Source: Solitalea longa (GTDB lineage: Bacteria; Bacteroidota; Bacteroidia; Sphingobacteriales; Sphingobacteriaceae). Taken from it: a DNA stretch of 64,000 nt. Each line of letters starts with the position of its first letter. Positions within the stretch are counted from its first letter, which is position 1. The position numbers and the translations under genes are program-made. The notes beneath the pieces are model-generated. The model did no database searches and had not been told where the DNA came from. It saw only the letters and a list, made by a program, of their open reading frames with translations. The stretch spans positions 287-64,286 of the forward strand of contig NZ_PQVF01000012.1 in the NCBI RefSeq assembly GCF_002920915.1. Direction: 5' to 3'. Below are positions 15,512 through 24,958 of the stretch, piece by piece.

Positions 15512-16342
15512 ATGTATCAACAATTCTACGACCCACATCCAGCCTTGAAAGGATTTGTAAAAAACATCATGATGCACGAGGTGAAGTGGGAAGCAAAGGA
15601 AAACTCAAATACTTTTTCCATTCCCCCGCTTCCTGAACACAGCTTGGCCTTTTATATAAGAGATCTTGCGGTCTCAGAAAATGTGTCTACGAAAGTAAAG
15701 GAAACTCTTCCGCCTTCTATTATTGTTGGTCCCAATATCAATAGACATATTATTACAGCAGGACGTGATCATTTGATAATAACCGTAGCATTTCAGCCGG
15801 GAGGGCTGTATCGCTTTTTAGGTATACCCATGAATGAGCTTTTATGCAAGGATGCATTTGATGGGCTTGAATTACTTGGAAATGAAATAAACGAAGTAAC
15901 TGACCGGTTACGTGAGGCTGATTCTTTTGATAAAATGAAAATGATGGTTGAAAGCTTTCTGTTTAAATACCTGGGCAAATTAGAACCAACCTTACCCATT
16001 GATTATGTTTTTCCTCTGCTTATTAAACAACGTGGATTACTTAAAATAGATCAACTGGCATCTCTTTCCTGCTTAAGCACACGACAATTTGAAAGAGTAT
16101 TTCAGCAGCGTTTAGGATTACCTCCTAAGCATTTCTCTCGTTTAGTAAGATTTTCACAAGCCTGGATGGTAAAACAACAACAGCCCGGTATTAGCTGGCA
16201 AAAAGTTGCTTATGAATGTGGATATTTTGATCAGATGCACCTTATACGCGACTTCCAGGAATTTGCCGGGGCCAATCCCTCATCTATTGAATCGGAATTA
16301 TTGAAATCACAAGCAAAAGTTTTTAATGAATTCTTTTGCTAG
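15512..16342 (+). CDS. AraC-family transcriptional regulator
   Basis: A 276-residue protein. The first ~160 residues resemble the DUF6597-type N-terminal domain found in Bacteroidota AraC regulators, with YQQFYDPHPALKGFVKNI and later IIVGPNINRHIITAGRDH and FQPGGLYRFLGIP. The C-terminal ~100 residues carry two helix-turn-helix units (KIDQLASLSCLSTRQFERVF; SWQKVAYECGYFDQMHLIRD) that bind DNA. It lies just upstream of, and in the same direction as, the SnoaL-like and MFS genes and probably controls them; the inducer is unknown. Confidence 0.9.
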   Translation: MYQQFYDPHPALKGFVKNIMMHEVKWEAKENSNTFSIPPLPEHSLAFYIRDLAVSENVSTKVKETLPPSIIVGPNINRHIITAGRDHLIITVAFQPGGLYRFLGIPMNELLCKDAFDGLELLGNEINEVTDRLREADSFDKMKMMVESFLFKYLGKLEPTLPIDYVFPLLIKQRGLLKIDQLASLSCLSTRQFERVFQQRLGLPPKHFSRLVRFSQAWMVKQQQPGISWQKVAYECGYFDQMHLIRDFQEFAGANPSSIESELLKSQAKVFNEFFC

Positions 16343-16407
16343 AATGTCGCTTTTGTACTATGCTTTTGCTTTCTGACTGAGATATTTTTACAAGAAAATT
16401 ATCAGTT

Positions 16408-16917
16408 ATGAAAAAATTACTTTCAACAATCGTCTTCCTGTCAATAGGGGGATGCCTGCTTGCTCAAAATCGCAGCAATGATGAAGCAGCCATCAATGAA
16501 CAGGTTAATGCTATGATATATAGCTGGAACAATCACAATTATGATGATTTGAAAAACTATACTACTGATGACACCGATTGGGTAAATGTGGTAGGAATGT
16601 GGTGGAAAGGACGAAAAGAATCACAATATGCACATCAGATCTATCATAATACAATTTTTAAAACAACAATAATGGAGAAAAAGTCTGTGGCCATTCGTTT
16701 TGTGACTAAAGATGTGGCCATAGCCCACGTTGTGTTGCATATAAGTGGTGGCGACGTTCCGATGCCTGATGGGAAAAAACCGGAGCCGCAAGATGTGCTG
16801 GGAACAATTGTTTATGTACATCAAAACGGAAAATGGCTAATGACGGCAGGAGAAAATGTAATAATTGATAAAGGAGCACAACCGTTTGACCCAATAGTAC
16901 AAATGCAGAAAAACTAA
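16408..16917 (+). CDS. secreted SnoaL/DUF4440-like (NTF2-fold) protein
   Basis: A 169-residue protein with a signal sequence (MKKLLSTIVFLSIGGCLLAQ). It has both a signal-peptidase I site after LLAQ and a possible lipobox (IGGC). The mature part has the NTF2-like layout of the SgcJ/EcaC and DUF4440 group: helix INEQVNAMIYSWNNHNYDDLKNYTTDDTDWV, then VGMWWKGR and the strand pair SVAIRFVTKDVAIAHV / GTIVYVHQNGKWLMTAGENV. The substrate is unknown. It ends 14 bp before the MFS gene, so the two are probably one operon. Confidence 0.85.
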   Translation: MKKLLSTIVFLSIGGCLLAQNRSNDEAAINEQVNAMIYSWNNHNYDDLKNYTTDDTDWVNVVGMWWKGRKESQYAHQIYHNTIFKTTIMEKKSVAIRFVTKDVAIAHVVLHISGGDVPMPDGKKPEPQDVLGTIVYVHQNGKWLMTAGENVIIDKGAQPFDPIVQMQKN

Positions 16918-16931
16918 TAAAGCCTTGCAAT

Positions 16932-18164
16932 ATGAACGCAAATCGTTTATTCCGTTACGAAAATAAACTGCTCGTATTACTCAGCTTTACTTTCGGTTTT
17001 GTAATATTCGACCGTGCGGCCATAAATTTTTTAGTGCCATTTTTTGATAAAGAGCTTGGCTTAAGCAATACTCAAATCGGTTTACTGACTGCTCTACTGG
17101 CCCTGGCATGGGCAATCTCAGGATATCTATTGGGTACCCTATCCGACAAAACAGGTAAACGAAAACATTATCTTATCATAGCTGTAGCCATTTTTTCAAT
17201 TTGTTCATTTATCTCTGGCCTGGCCAAAAGTTTTGCCTTTTTATTGCTGGCTCGAATCATCATGGGTTTCGCTGAAGGCCCCGTGTTGCCACTTGCTCAA
17301 TCAATAATGGTTGACGTTTCCACAGAAAAACGCAAGGGTTTTAATATGGGTTTTATGCAAAGTTTCGGGGGAGGTTTGGTAATGATGGTGGCTCCAATGC
17401 TATTGGTTTCGCTTGCTACAAACTTTGGTTGGAGAAATGCATTTTATATTGCTGGGTTGCCAGGTTTGGTTTTGGCTACACTTGGTTTTTTCTATATAAA
17501 AGAAAAAAATGTAGTGGAGGTAAAAGAAAACAGCCATAAAGCATCTATTGCTGATTTATTGAAATACCGAAATGTATGGGTTACAGTCTTACTCAGTTGT
17601 TTCATGATGACATGGATGTTTGCTCAAGTAACCTTCTTGCCAAAATATTTAATTTCAATTAAACACTTTTCAGGAGAAGATATGGGTAAAATGATGGGAG
17701 CATTTGGATTGGGTGGACTCATCTGGGGAGTTGTAGTTCCCACTTTATCAGATAAGTTTGGAAGAAAAGTGATGGTCATTATCTCCTTTTTGTTTAGCGC
17801 GCTAATGCCGCTTTGTTTAATTTATTCCGAAAATGGATTCGCCGGTCTTTCGTCACTCTTATTATTGGGTAATTGCCTTTCGGGATGTTTCCCCATTGTG
17901 CTTGCCACCATACCATCTGAAACTATGCCCCGTCAATATATTGCTCAAACAATTGGACTTGTTGGGGGTATTGGTGAATTAGCGGGTGGTTTTGCGGCTC
18001 CTGCAATAGCAGGTTGGGCCGCTGACCAATTTGGCTTGCAAGCACCGTTTTTTATTGCATCTGCTGCCGCACTCTGTGCAGGCTTGACGGCATCCCTCTT
18101 ACAAGAAACAGCTCCTTCACTATTGAATAAAAAAAGTAATGATATTAAACCTGTAGTAGTATAA
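16932..18164 (+). CDS. MFS transporter
   Basis: A 410-residue integral membrane protein with about 12 hydrophobic helices in two halves. The conserved MFS loop between helices 2 and 3 reads GTLSDKTGKRKHYL (about residues 68-81), and the equivalent in the second half is PTLSDKFGRKVMV. RIIMGFAEGPVLPLAQS fits the helix 4 signature. The overall look is of the organic anion/sugar-acid MFS branch, but the substrate cannot be read. It probably forms an operon with the SnoaL-like gene under the AraC regulator. Confidence 0.9.
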   Translation: MNANRLFRYENKLLVLLSFTFGFVIFDRAAINFLVPFFDKELGLSNTQIGLLTALLALAWAISGYLLGTLSDKTGKRKHYLIIAVAIFSICSFISGLAKSFAFLLLARIIMGFAEGPVLPLAQSIMVDVSTEKRKGFNMGFMQSFGGGLVMMVAPMLLVSLATNFGWRNAFYIAGLPGLVLATLGFFYIKEKNVVEVKENSHKASIADLLKYRNVWVTVLLSCFMMTWMFAQVTFLPKYLISIKHFSGEDMGKMMGAFGLGGLIWGVVVPTLSDKFGRKVMVIISFLFSALMPLCLIYSENGFAGLSSLLLLGNCLSGCFPIVLATIPSETMPRQYIAQTIGLVGGIGELAGGFAAPAIAGWAADQFGLQAPFFIASAAALCAGLTASLLQETAPSLLNKKSNDIKPVVV

Positions 18165-18341
18165 TAATATAATCTAAAAGGGATTGATACAAATACAAAG
18201 CAAATGACCTTTTGATGTGGACCATTTCCTAAGTTAGTGCTACAACAAACATTAAGAGAATCCACACCTGACTTTCATAAACAAAGATGCTCAATCAGGA
18301 TTACATCTTTATTAACCTGCTTACCAATGCCTTCCCCGGGC

Positions 18342-21300
18342 TTATATTTTTAATGATTTTAACTGTTTTACTATTTTATCATTGATCTCGATAGCTTCTT
18401 CTATTCGTGATGTGCATAAATCAAGTTCTGTTTTTTGCCTGGCTGAAAGTTCGATATCTCTCAGCAATTCATATAAAGTGGTTGCCTGAAACAAGCCTAC
18501 AGGTGATTTAGCTTTATGTGCCTGCTGGAATACTTCTTCCCATTTGCCTAGCACAATGCTTTCTTTAATACGCTGTAAAAGAGGAGGAATTGTATCCGCA
18601 TAGATCAGGATCATGTCCCTGGTGTATTCATCATCCTCCATCGATTCGATCTGACTCAGGCAGAACAAGGCTCCGTGATCCTGATGTATTGTTTGGGCAG
18701 TTACTTCAACAACTTCAACAACCTCACTCTTAATTAAATATTTGGAAAGCATGTTATAGAAAACGCTAAATTCAAACGGTTTGGCTATATAATCATCCAT
18801 CCCCACTTCAATACAATTTTCGCGCTCGCCTTTCATGGCCTCGGCCGTCATAGCAATAATCGGAATGTCGGTCATTTTCAACTCTTTCCGGATATGTTGT
18901 GTGGCCGTAAATCCATCCATTTCAGGCATTTGACGGTCCATCAGGATCAAGTCAAACTGCTCACCTGTTTCAAGTACCTCAATAGCAATTTGTCCGTTAC
19001 CGGCAACAATTATTTCCCCTCCTGCATTTCTCACCAGGTTGATAACCAGCCTTTGATTGATCTCCTGGTCTTCGGCCAGCAGGATGCGTTTTCCTTTAAA
19101 TGTTTCAGGTGAAATATTTAATACACTGTTTTGTTTTTTAATCGAATCTTCATCACCAATTCCAAAAGGAAGTGTAAAGGTGAAAACAGACCCTTTGCCT
19201 GCTTCGCTTTGTAAAGACAAAGTCCCGTTTTGTAATTCTACCAATTGTCGGGTAATGGACAATCCCAGTCCTGTTCCTCCGTATTTGCGCGTTGTGTCTT
19301 GCTCTGCCTGCGTAAAGGGGGCAAAAACCCGTTTTTGTTGCTCTTCTGTCATGCCAATTCCGGTATCAGAAATAGCTACAAAAATTTCAACGCTATCATT
19401 ATCCGGTTTGCTTTGGATACCACAGTGAATGGATACTTTTCCCTTTGAGGTAAATTTCAGGGCATTGCCTATCAGGTTTACCAATATTTGACGAACCCTT
19501 ACAGGGTCGCCTGTCAGCACAGGAGGAACCTCGTTTTCGATCATCAACTCCAATTGAATGTCCTTTTTCAGGTTGGCCCTGAAGTTCGATTCAAGGCATA
19601 GTATTATATCGATCAGACTGAAGTTGATAGATTCAAAGGTCATTTTGCCTGCCTTGATCTTGGAAAGATCCAAAATGTCATTGATAATAACCAGCAAGGT
19701 GTCGGATGAAGTTTTTACAGCATCAGCAAATTCTTGCTGTTCATTTTTTAATGAAGTATTCAACAGCAAGCGGTTCATGCCAATAATCCCATTCAAAGGC
19801 GTACGGATTTCATGGCTCATGTTGGCCAGAAACTGTTCCTGTAGTTTTTCAGAAGCTTCGGCTTTTTCTTTGGCAATGAGCAGTTCAGTCTCTACTTTTT
19901 TCTGTTGGGTTATATCTTTCCCAAAGATGGTAATGGCAACCGCCTTATTGTCTTTTCTGACCACCCCAAAATTTAATAACAATTGCAAAAGTGTCGGACC
20001 GATCTCGTGCGTATATTCAATTTGATAGGGTCCTTCTGTTAAGGCTCGGTTATAGTATTGGAGCCAGGTACGTGTATATTCGGGTGATGATGGAAGGATG
20101 TCCTTTGTGGTAATCCCTGGTTGAATGTCTATTCCTTGTTCTTTGAAAAAATCTCTGAAGGTGCTATTGCATGTAATGAGGCTAAAGTCCGTTGCATCCA
20201 TTGTCCAAATGAAATCAGTAGTGCTCTCGAAAATGGCTTTTGTGAATTCAGAACTCGCCTCCGCCTGATCTTTAGCAATAACCAGTTCCTGTTCAATTTG
20301 CTTCTGTTCGCTAATATCGGTTAGCACCCCGTCCCAGTAGGTAATTCCATTGACCTGGGAGGGAGTAGTGCAAATTGAAACCCAGCGCATTTGTCCTTCC
20401 ATGTCAAACATCCTGGCAGTATGAACCAAAGGCGACATATTGGCAAGCGACTCTTGTTCCTTGCAAAAGAACGCTGCTAAATCATCCGTGTTAAACCTAC
20501 TGTAGAAGATGTTAATATCCTTCATGGCCTCCTGAGGGGTGCAACCACATAACCGTTTAATACCATCACTGATAAATGTGTAGTGTCGTTTGTTGTTATG
20601 GTCAAAAATCTTTTGAAAGACCAGTCCATTTGACAGATTATTGGCGATTTGCTTTGTTTGCATTTCGCTTTTTTCGGCCCTGTCTTTAGCCGCTAATAGT
20701 TCAGCTTCTGCCTGTTTCTGGTCAGTAATATCGACGATCACCCCGTCCCAATAAAACAAGCCGTTTGATCGGTAAGGAGTCGAGTTGACAGAAAGCCACC
20801 GGATGTTTCCATTTTTTCCAATCACCCGGTAAATATGTTTAAATGCTGACATGGTAGCCATCGCCTGCTGTTCAGCAGCAACAAGCGCAGCAACATCGTC
20901 GGGATGGGTGGTCCTCTCAATAAGGGTCGCATCGTTTATGGCTTCCTCTAGGGTACAATCGTACATTTCTTGCACCGCGCTGCTGGCAAAAGTGAATTGC
21001 CGCTTACCATCCTCCCGAAAAACCATGTTGTAGATCATCCCATGAGCAATGTTGTCGGCCACCTGGTGCAGTTTTGCTTCGCTTTGTTCGGCCTTTTCTT
21101 TTGCCGCTAACAGTTCAGATTCGACAAGTTTCTGTTTGGTAATGTCAGTTGCCACGCCGTCAAAGTGGAGTACGCCATCGATGTAGCGGGGGGATGAGTA
21201 AACCGAGGTCCAGCTAACTTTTCCGTCCTTATGAACCATTCTGAATGATTCATTGAATGGTAACATTTTTTCTATAGCCTCCGCTTCGATCTTTTGAAAT

Positions 21301-22919
21301 GTTTTCGCGTCATCCGGATGAACTTTGCTATAAAGAACGTTTGCATCTTCTAATAGTTCTTTTGCCGTGAAACCATACATTTTTTCAACAGCATCGCTCA
21401 CAAATTTGAACTGTCTTCTGCCTTCACCGTAAAGAGCCACTTGATACATCATCCCATTTTCCAGACTGTTGGCCAACTGGGAAATTTGCTGTTCGCTTTG
21501 TTCAGCCCTTTCTTTTGCCTTGATTAATTCTTCTTTTAACTTGATGTCGTTGGTCATGTCTGTTCCAACCCTGCCTATCCCCACTAAATTGCCTAAAGAA
21601 TCCCAAAGAGGGAATTTTAATAAAGCCAGATGGACACCCTGCTCTTGTTGAGAAGGATTTACTTTATATAAACGGGAACTTAGCACAAAATCTATTTTTT
21701 CATGGTTTTTAGCTTCTGCAAGTTCCTTCTCTACCTGAATGCTATCCACCGCTTCCTGAGAATAAAGCTCGCTGGGCAGTTTTCCCACCACGTCTGTACC
21801 AACAAAATCATTAAACCGCTTATTGGCCATTATATAACGCCCTTCCAAATCTTTTGCCCACATATAAGCGGTACTGTTGTCGAAAATGGTTTGGGCCAGC
21901 AGATTCTTCCTTTCTGCTTCTTTTTCCCTGCATATATTTTCTCCAATATGTAAGTAGTAGATTTCTCCGCCAATTCCTATTGTTGAGGACGACATTCGCA
22001 AATGGACTCTTTCCTTGTCAGTTCTAATAAAAATCAGCTCATCAACTAATACTCCTGAATTTTCTGACAGCCATCTTTGCCTTTCATTTTGTACGGGATA
22101 AGATTCGGGAGCTAAAAACTCGTAAGCGTACTTTGCCAGTATCTCTTCCTTAGTGTGGTCAATAGTAGCGGCGGCCTGCTTACTAACTAACTTAACATTC
22201 AGGTTTTTATCGGTAATCCACACATTTGCAGGAAGGTTCTCTATAAATTGGAAATAGTTCTCATTCTCGGCTTTGGCAACGGCTAACATCTGCCTGATTT
22301 TTTTACCATCCTTAATTTTAATAATGATAAAACAGGCACATACTAGAACAGCTAAAAAGAAGGCTAATGCAGAGTAATTAGCTTGGGTCCGGTATTCATT
22401 ATTTTCTCTTTGATAATATTGCAGCAAGCCAGACTGTTGTTCTAAAAAGGTGGTTATTTGCGAAGTCAAAAACTGTCTGTTTGCACCTGCTTTAACAAAT
22501 ATATCTTTCTTGGTGCTATCTGTTCGAAGCACATAACCACATTTGGATACTTCTTCCAGGTATGATTTTCTTAATAAAGCCGTTGCTACAATCGAATTAC
22601 AAAGCTGTTGCTCCCCATTCTTTTCAAGAAGTGATTCATTATTTTTTAAGACGCTAATCTCCCGGTCTATTTTTTGGTAGACATCGGTCAACTGTTTTGG
22701 TTGCACAGCATCCGGATTTAACAGCATTTCCCGACTTAAAAAAGTAGCCATCGTTAATTTTTCAGAGAGGGACCCAACCGTTTTTATTTTGCCTTGAATA
22801 GTATTAACCTGTTCACTGGTTTCTCTTTCTTTGTTTACAGCCCTGATATTAACCATAAGAATTGCCCCCAATAAAATGATCAGGGTTATTATTATAGTGA
22901 TGTTTATTTTCTTTTTCAT
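18342..22919 (-). CDS. hybrid sensor histidine kinase with six PAS domains, REC and HPt
   Basis: A protein of 1525 residues from the ATG at 22919 (the frame extends five codons to a TTG). Helix 1 (about 9-25) and helix 2 (about 180-202) enclose a ~155-residue helical extracytoplasmic sensor. Six PAS-like domains follow (about 215-1000); the third to fifth are close repeats of exactly 138 residues. They are separated by coiled linkers of the type AKERAEQSE. The HisKA phospho-acceptor is H1036 (NMSHEIRTPLNG); the ATPase has N-box NLIGNALKFT, DTGIGM and GGTGLGLS. The receiver Asp is D1328 (LMDRQMPEMDG), and a C-terminal HPt histidine (H1468, AHKAKSP) ends the relay. No cognate output regulator is adjacent. 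The stimulus is unknown. Confidence 0.94.
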   Translation of the reverse strand: MKKKINITIIITLIILLGAILMVNIRAVNKERETSEQVNTIQGKIKTVGSLSEKLTMATFLSREMLLNPDAVQPKQLTDVYQKIDREISVLKNNESLLEKNGEQQLCNSIVATALLRKSYLEEVSKCGYVLRTDSTKKDIFVKAGANRQFLTSQITTFLEQQSGLLQYYQRENNEYRTQANYSALAFFLAVLVCACFIIIKIKDGKKIRQMLAVAKAENENYFQFIENLPANVWITDKNLNVKLVSKQAAATIDHTKEEILAKYAYEFLAPESYPVQNERQRWLSENSGVLVDELIFIRTDKERVHLRMSSSTIGIGGEIYYLHIGENICREKEAERKNLLAQTIFDNSTAYMWAKDLEGRYIMANKRFNDFVGTDVVGKLPSELYSQEAVDSIQVEKELAEAKNHEKIDFVLSSRLYKVNPSQQEQGVHLALLKFPLWDSLGNLVGIGRVGTDMTNDIKLKEELIKAKERAEQSEQQISQLANSLENGMMYQVALYGEGRRQFKFVSDAVEKMYGFTAKELLEDANVLYSKVHPDDAKTFQKIEAEAIEKMLPFNESFRMVHKDGKVSWTSVYSSPRYIDGVLHFDGVATDITKQKLVESELLAAKEKAEQSEAKLHQVADNIAHGMIYNMVFREDGKRQFTFASSAVQEMYDCTLEEAINDATLIERTTHPDDVAALVAAEQQAMATMSAFKHIYRVIGKNGNIRWLSVNSTPYRSNGLFYWDGVIVDITDQKQAEAELLAAKDRAEKSEMQTKQIANNLSNGLVFQKIFDHNNKRHYTFISDGIKRLCGCTPQEAMKDINIFYSRFNTDDLAAFFCKEQESLANMSPLVHTARMFDMEGQMRWVSICTTPSQVNGITYWDGVLTDISEQKQIEQELVIAKDQAEASSEFTKAIFESTTDFIWTMDATDFSLITCNSTFRDFFKEQGIDIQPGITTKDILPSSPEYTRTWLQYYNRALTEGPYQIEYTHEIGPTLLQLLLNFGVVRKDNKAVAITIFGKDITQQKKVETELLIAKEKAEASEKLQEQFLANMSHEIRTPLNGIIGMNRLLLNTSLKNEQQEFADAVKTSSDTLLVIINDILDLSKIKAGKMTFESINFSLIDIILCLESNFRANLKKDIQLELMIENEVPPVLTGDPVRVRQILVNLIGNALKFTSKGKVSIHCGIQSKPDNDSVEIFVAISDTGIGMTEEQQKRVFAPFTQAEQDTTRKYGGTGLGLSITRQLVELQNGTLSLQSEAGKGSVFTFTLPFGIGDEDSIKKQNSVLNISPETFKGKRILLAEDQEINQRLVINLVRNAGGEIIVAGNGQIAIEVLETGEQFDLILMDRQMPEMDGFTATQHIRKELKMTDIPIIAMTAEAMKGERENCIEVGMDDYIAKPFEFSVFYNMLSKYLIKSEVVEVVEVTAQTIHQDHGALFCLSQIESMEDDEYTRDMILIYADTIPPLLQRIKESIVLGKWEEVFQQAHKAKSPVGLFQATTLYELLRDIELSARQKTELDLCTSRIEEAIEINDKIVKQLKSLKI

Positions 22920-22995
22920 TTGAGTTACATTCAATTCATCATTATGCTTACACTACAATCTGAAGTGACACTAAGTACTTAGGATAACAAGGCGA

Positions 22996-23418
22996 TTAAT
23001 GAGCGGTAGTCATTTCAATACTAATTTTAGAATCTTTAGTGATGATGAATTTGGCATCTTCATATTTAGGAGGTCCCATAAATCCTTTGGCATTATTGGA
23101 ACAGGCAACCGGCTCTTTGGGCATTCCGATGAAATTTTTGTCTAGCTTACCATTGTTATTAGCATCATGATAAACCAAAACACTATATTCTCCATTGGGA
23201 ATCCCTGTAAAAGTTACCGAGCCAGCATTTGATTTTATTGGAGATGAAATCGTTTTGCAGGCATTTTTTAGAAATCTTTCTTTAGAGTTGTACAGCTCAA
23301 CGGTTAGTTTTCCTGTATTGTTTTTTAAACTGGAAACCGAGACGGTTAAATTCGAATTTTGTGCTGATCCTATGCCGGAAAAAAATAATATTATTGGGAT
23401 AAAGAGTGTCAACATCAT
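22996..23418 (-). CDS. DUF2141 secreted protein
   Basis: A 140-residue protein with a signal peptide (MMLTLFIPIILFFSGIGSAQ). The mature part is the DUF2141 family: NTGKLTVELYNSKERFLK, the core IPNGEYSVLVYHDANNNGKLDKNF, then GMPKEPVACSNNAKGFMGPPKYEDAKF. The family has a transthyretin/Ig-like fold and is periplasmic or surface-located, with no known activity. The gene lies 76 bp upstream of the histidine kinase in the same direction, so it could be co-transcribed with it; no terminator separates them. Confidence 0.88.
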   Translation of the reverse strand: MMLTLFIPIILFFSGIGSAQNSNLTVSVSSLKNNTGKLTVELYNSKERFLKNACKTISSPIKSNAGSVTFTGIPNGEYSVLVYHDANNNGKLDKNFIGMPKEPVACSNNAKGFMGPPKYEDAKFIITKDSKISIEMTTAH

Positions 23419-23742
23419 TATTGTTTTAAATTGAACTTTACCAAAACATAAACTGAGGTAATCGGAAATGACCTCCTTTGCTGTTTTTAATTCAGAAAAA
23501 TAGCCTGCAATTCTACGGAAATCAATCAGTTAAAAGACTGATATAAATCAATTTATGAGTAAGGAGTTTGAGATAGCCCTCAATCTTTGCGAGTTTGTAA
23601 CGCGTGCGAAATACTGATAAGTGCCAGTAATGGTAGTAACTTTATTAACATGGAACCTTTCAATGATAAAACACTGATTTTTGCAAAGGACTATTTTAGC
23701 GGTGCAGACAATGATCTTGTCTTTTCTAATTCATCAACAAAA
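23419..23742. other. gene-free spacer upstream of the serine hydrolase
   Basis: This 324-bp stretch lies between divergent genes and should hold both promoters. An open frame joins the hydrolase from 23587, but the signal peptide argues against its use. A short hairpin ATCAGTT-AAA-GACTGAT lies near 23524-23541. No full -7 box, RNA gene or repeat is seen. Confidence 0.4.
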
Positions 23743-24825
23743 ATGAAGTGCTTGCTAACCATTTTGTTTTTTGCCATTTCAACTCACTGTTTTGGGCAAA
23801 CTACTGTTCATTTTGCTGATTCTATTCGAAATTACTACCACATTCCTGAATTGTCGTATGCGGTAATTGATAGTAAATCGACAATAGAAATTGCAGCCTT
23901 GGGAAAACATTCCATCAATCTTCCGGATACCGCTACTTTAAATGATCGGTTCCATCTTGGTTCAAATACCAAGGCAATGACTGCTTTTATTATTGCTAAA
24001 TATGTAGAAAGCGGCAAAATGAGTTGGGCAACCCGGTTCTTTGACCTTTTTCCTGATTGGAAGGAAAAAAGCGATTCCGGCTATGCAACTATTACCTTAC
24101 AAGACCTGCTTTCTCACAAAGCCGGAATTGCACCACTCCAAGGGGAAGAAGGAGATCCCGAAATTCCAGATTTTAAAGGAACACCCCAGGAAAGAAGAAA
24201 ACTATTTGGACAGTTTGTATTGACATTAGCACCTGCCAAACTCGATGACCAACATTCGTTTATTTATTCAAATGCAGGTTATACTTTGGCTACCCTGATG
24301 TTGGAAAAAACAAGTGGCAAAAGTTGGGAGGAGTTGGTTGATCAGGTTTTTAATAAAGATCTGAAATTGGCGGTCCAATTTTCCTGGCCAGAAAACCAAC
24401 AACACAAAGATACCTGGGGACATCGTTTTGAAAATGGAACGCTTATTCCCGTACCCTCTACAATTGATTTTCACTTAGATTATACCGAACCTGCCGGAGA
24501 TTTGAACATTCAGCTAAAAAACTATATCAAATTTATTCAACTCAATTTACAAGGACTTAACGGTCAGAATAATTACTTAAAAGCCGAAACCTATCAGTTT
24601 ATCCACAAAGGGGTTAAAAACTATGCGTTAGGATGGTATAATATTTACGAAGGCAATAAAGAGTTTTCTACTCACGGTGGAACCGTAGGAACTTACTATA
24701 CCCTTGTTCAAATTGACAGAATAAAAGGGAAGGCTTATATAATTTTCACCAATTCTTTTAATCAGGATACACAACAAGGCGTTAAAGTTCTAATGAGAAA
24801 GCTGAAAGAAAATTATGGCAGTTAA
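23743..24825 (+). CDS. secreted serine hydrolase, beta-lactamase/DD-peptidase fold
   Basis: A protein of 360 residues from the ATG at 23743, which opens a clear signal peptide (MKCLLTILFFAISTHCFGQ). The class C beta-lactamase-like fold is shown by the SxxK motif S74-N-T-K77 (HLGSNTKAM), the YxN motif in IYSNAGYTLATLMLE, and the third motif HGGTVGTYY near the end. DLLSHKAGI is the usual conserved segment after SxxK. Members cleave esters or peptides; the natural substrate is unknown, and this alone does not imply antibiotic resistance. A longer frame to 23587 is open but less likely. Confidence 0.88.
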   Translation: MKCLLTILFFAISTHCFGQTTVHFADSIRNYYHIPELSYAVIDSKSTIEIAALGKHSINLPDTATLNDRFHLGSNTKAMTAFIIAKYVESGKMSWATRFFDLFPDWKEKSDSGYATITLQDLLSHKAGIAPLQGEEGDPEIPDFKGTPQERRKLFGQFVLTLAPAKLDDQHSFIYSNAGYTLATLMLEKTSGKSWEELVDQVFNKDLKLAVQFSWPENQQHKDTWGHRFENGTLIPVPSTIDFHLDYTEPAGDLNIQLKNYIKFIQLNLQGLNGQNNYLKAETYQFIHKGVKNYALGWYNIYEGNKEFSTHGGTVGTYYTLVQIDRIKGKAYIIFTNSFNQDTQQGVKVLMRKLKENYGS

Positions 24826-24958
24826 TAAAGATTAGGTTAATTGTCTTATAAACTCATGTTCTCAATAGCCCAATCGTCCGAAATAACATTATTACACTTA
24901 AAGCTCTGGGCTAACTAAAATATATTTTCTATCATTGGGCCCAATTTTACTGTAATCA

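Noticed and set aside
330-18341. Restriction, abortive-infection or other defence island.
   Set aside because: No nuclease, helicase, methylase, reverse transcriptase or toxin-antitoxin pair was recognised among the genes.
23587-23742. 52-residue N-terminal extension of the serine hydrolase frame.
   Set aside because: A signal peptide begins at the ATG at 23743; the upstream part has no family similarity.
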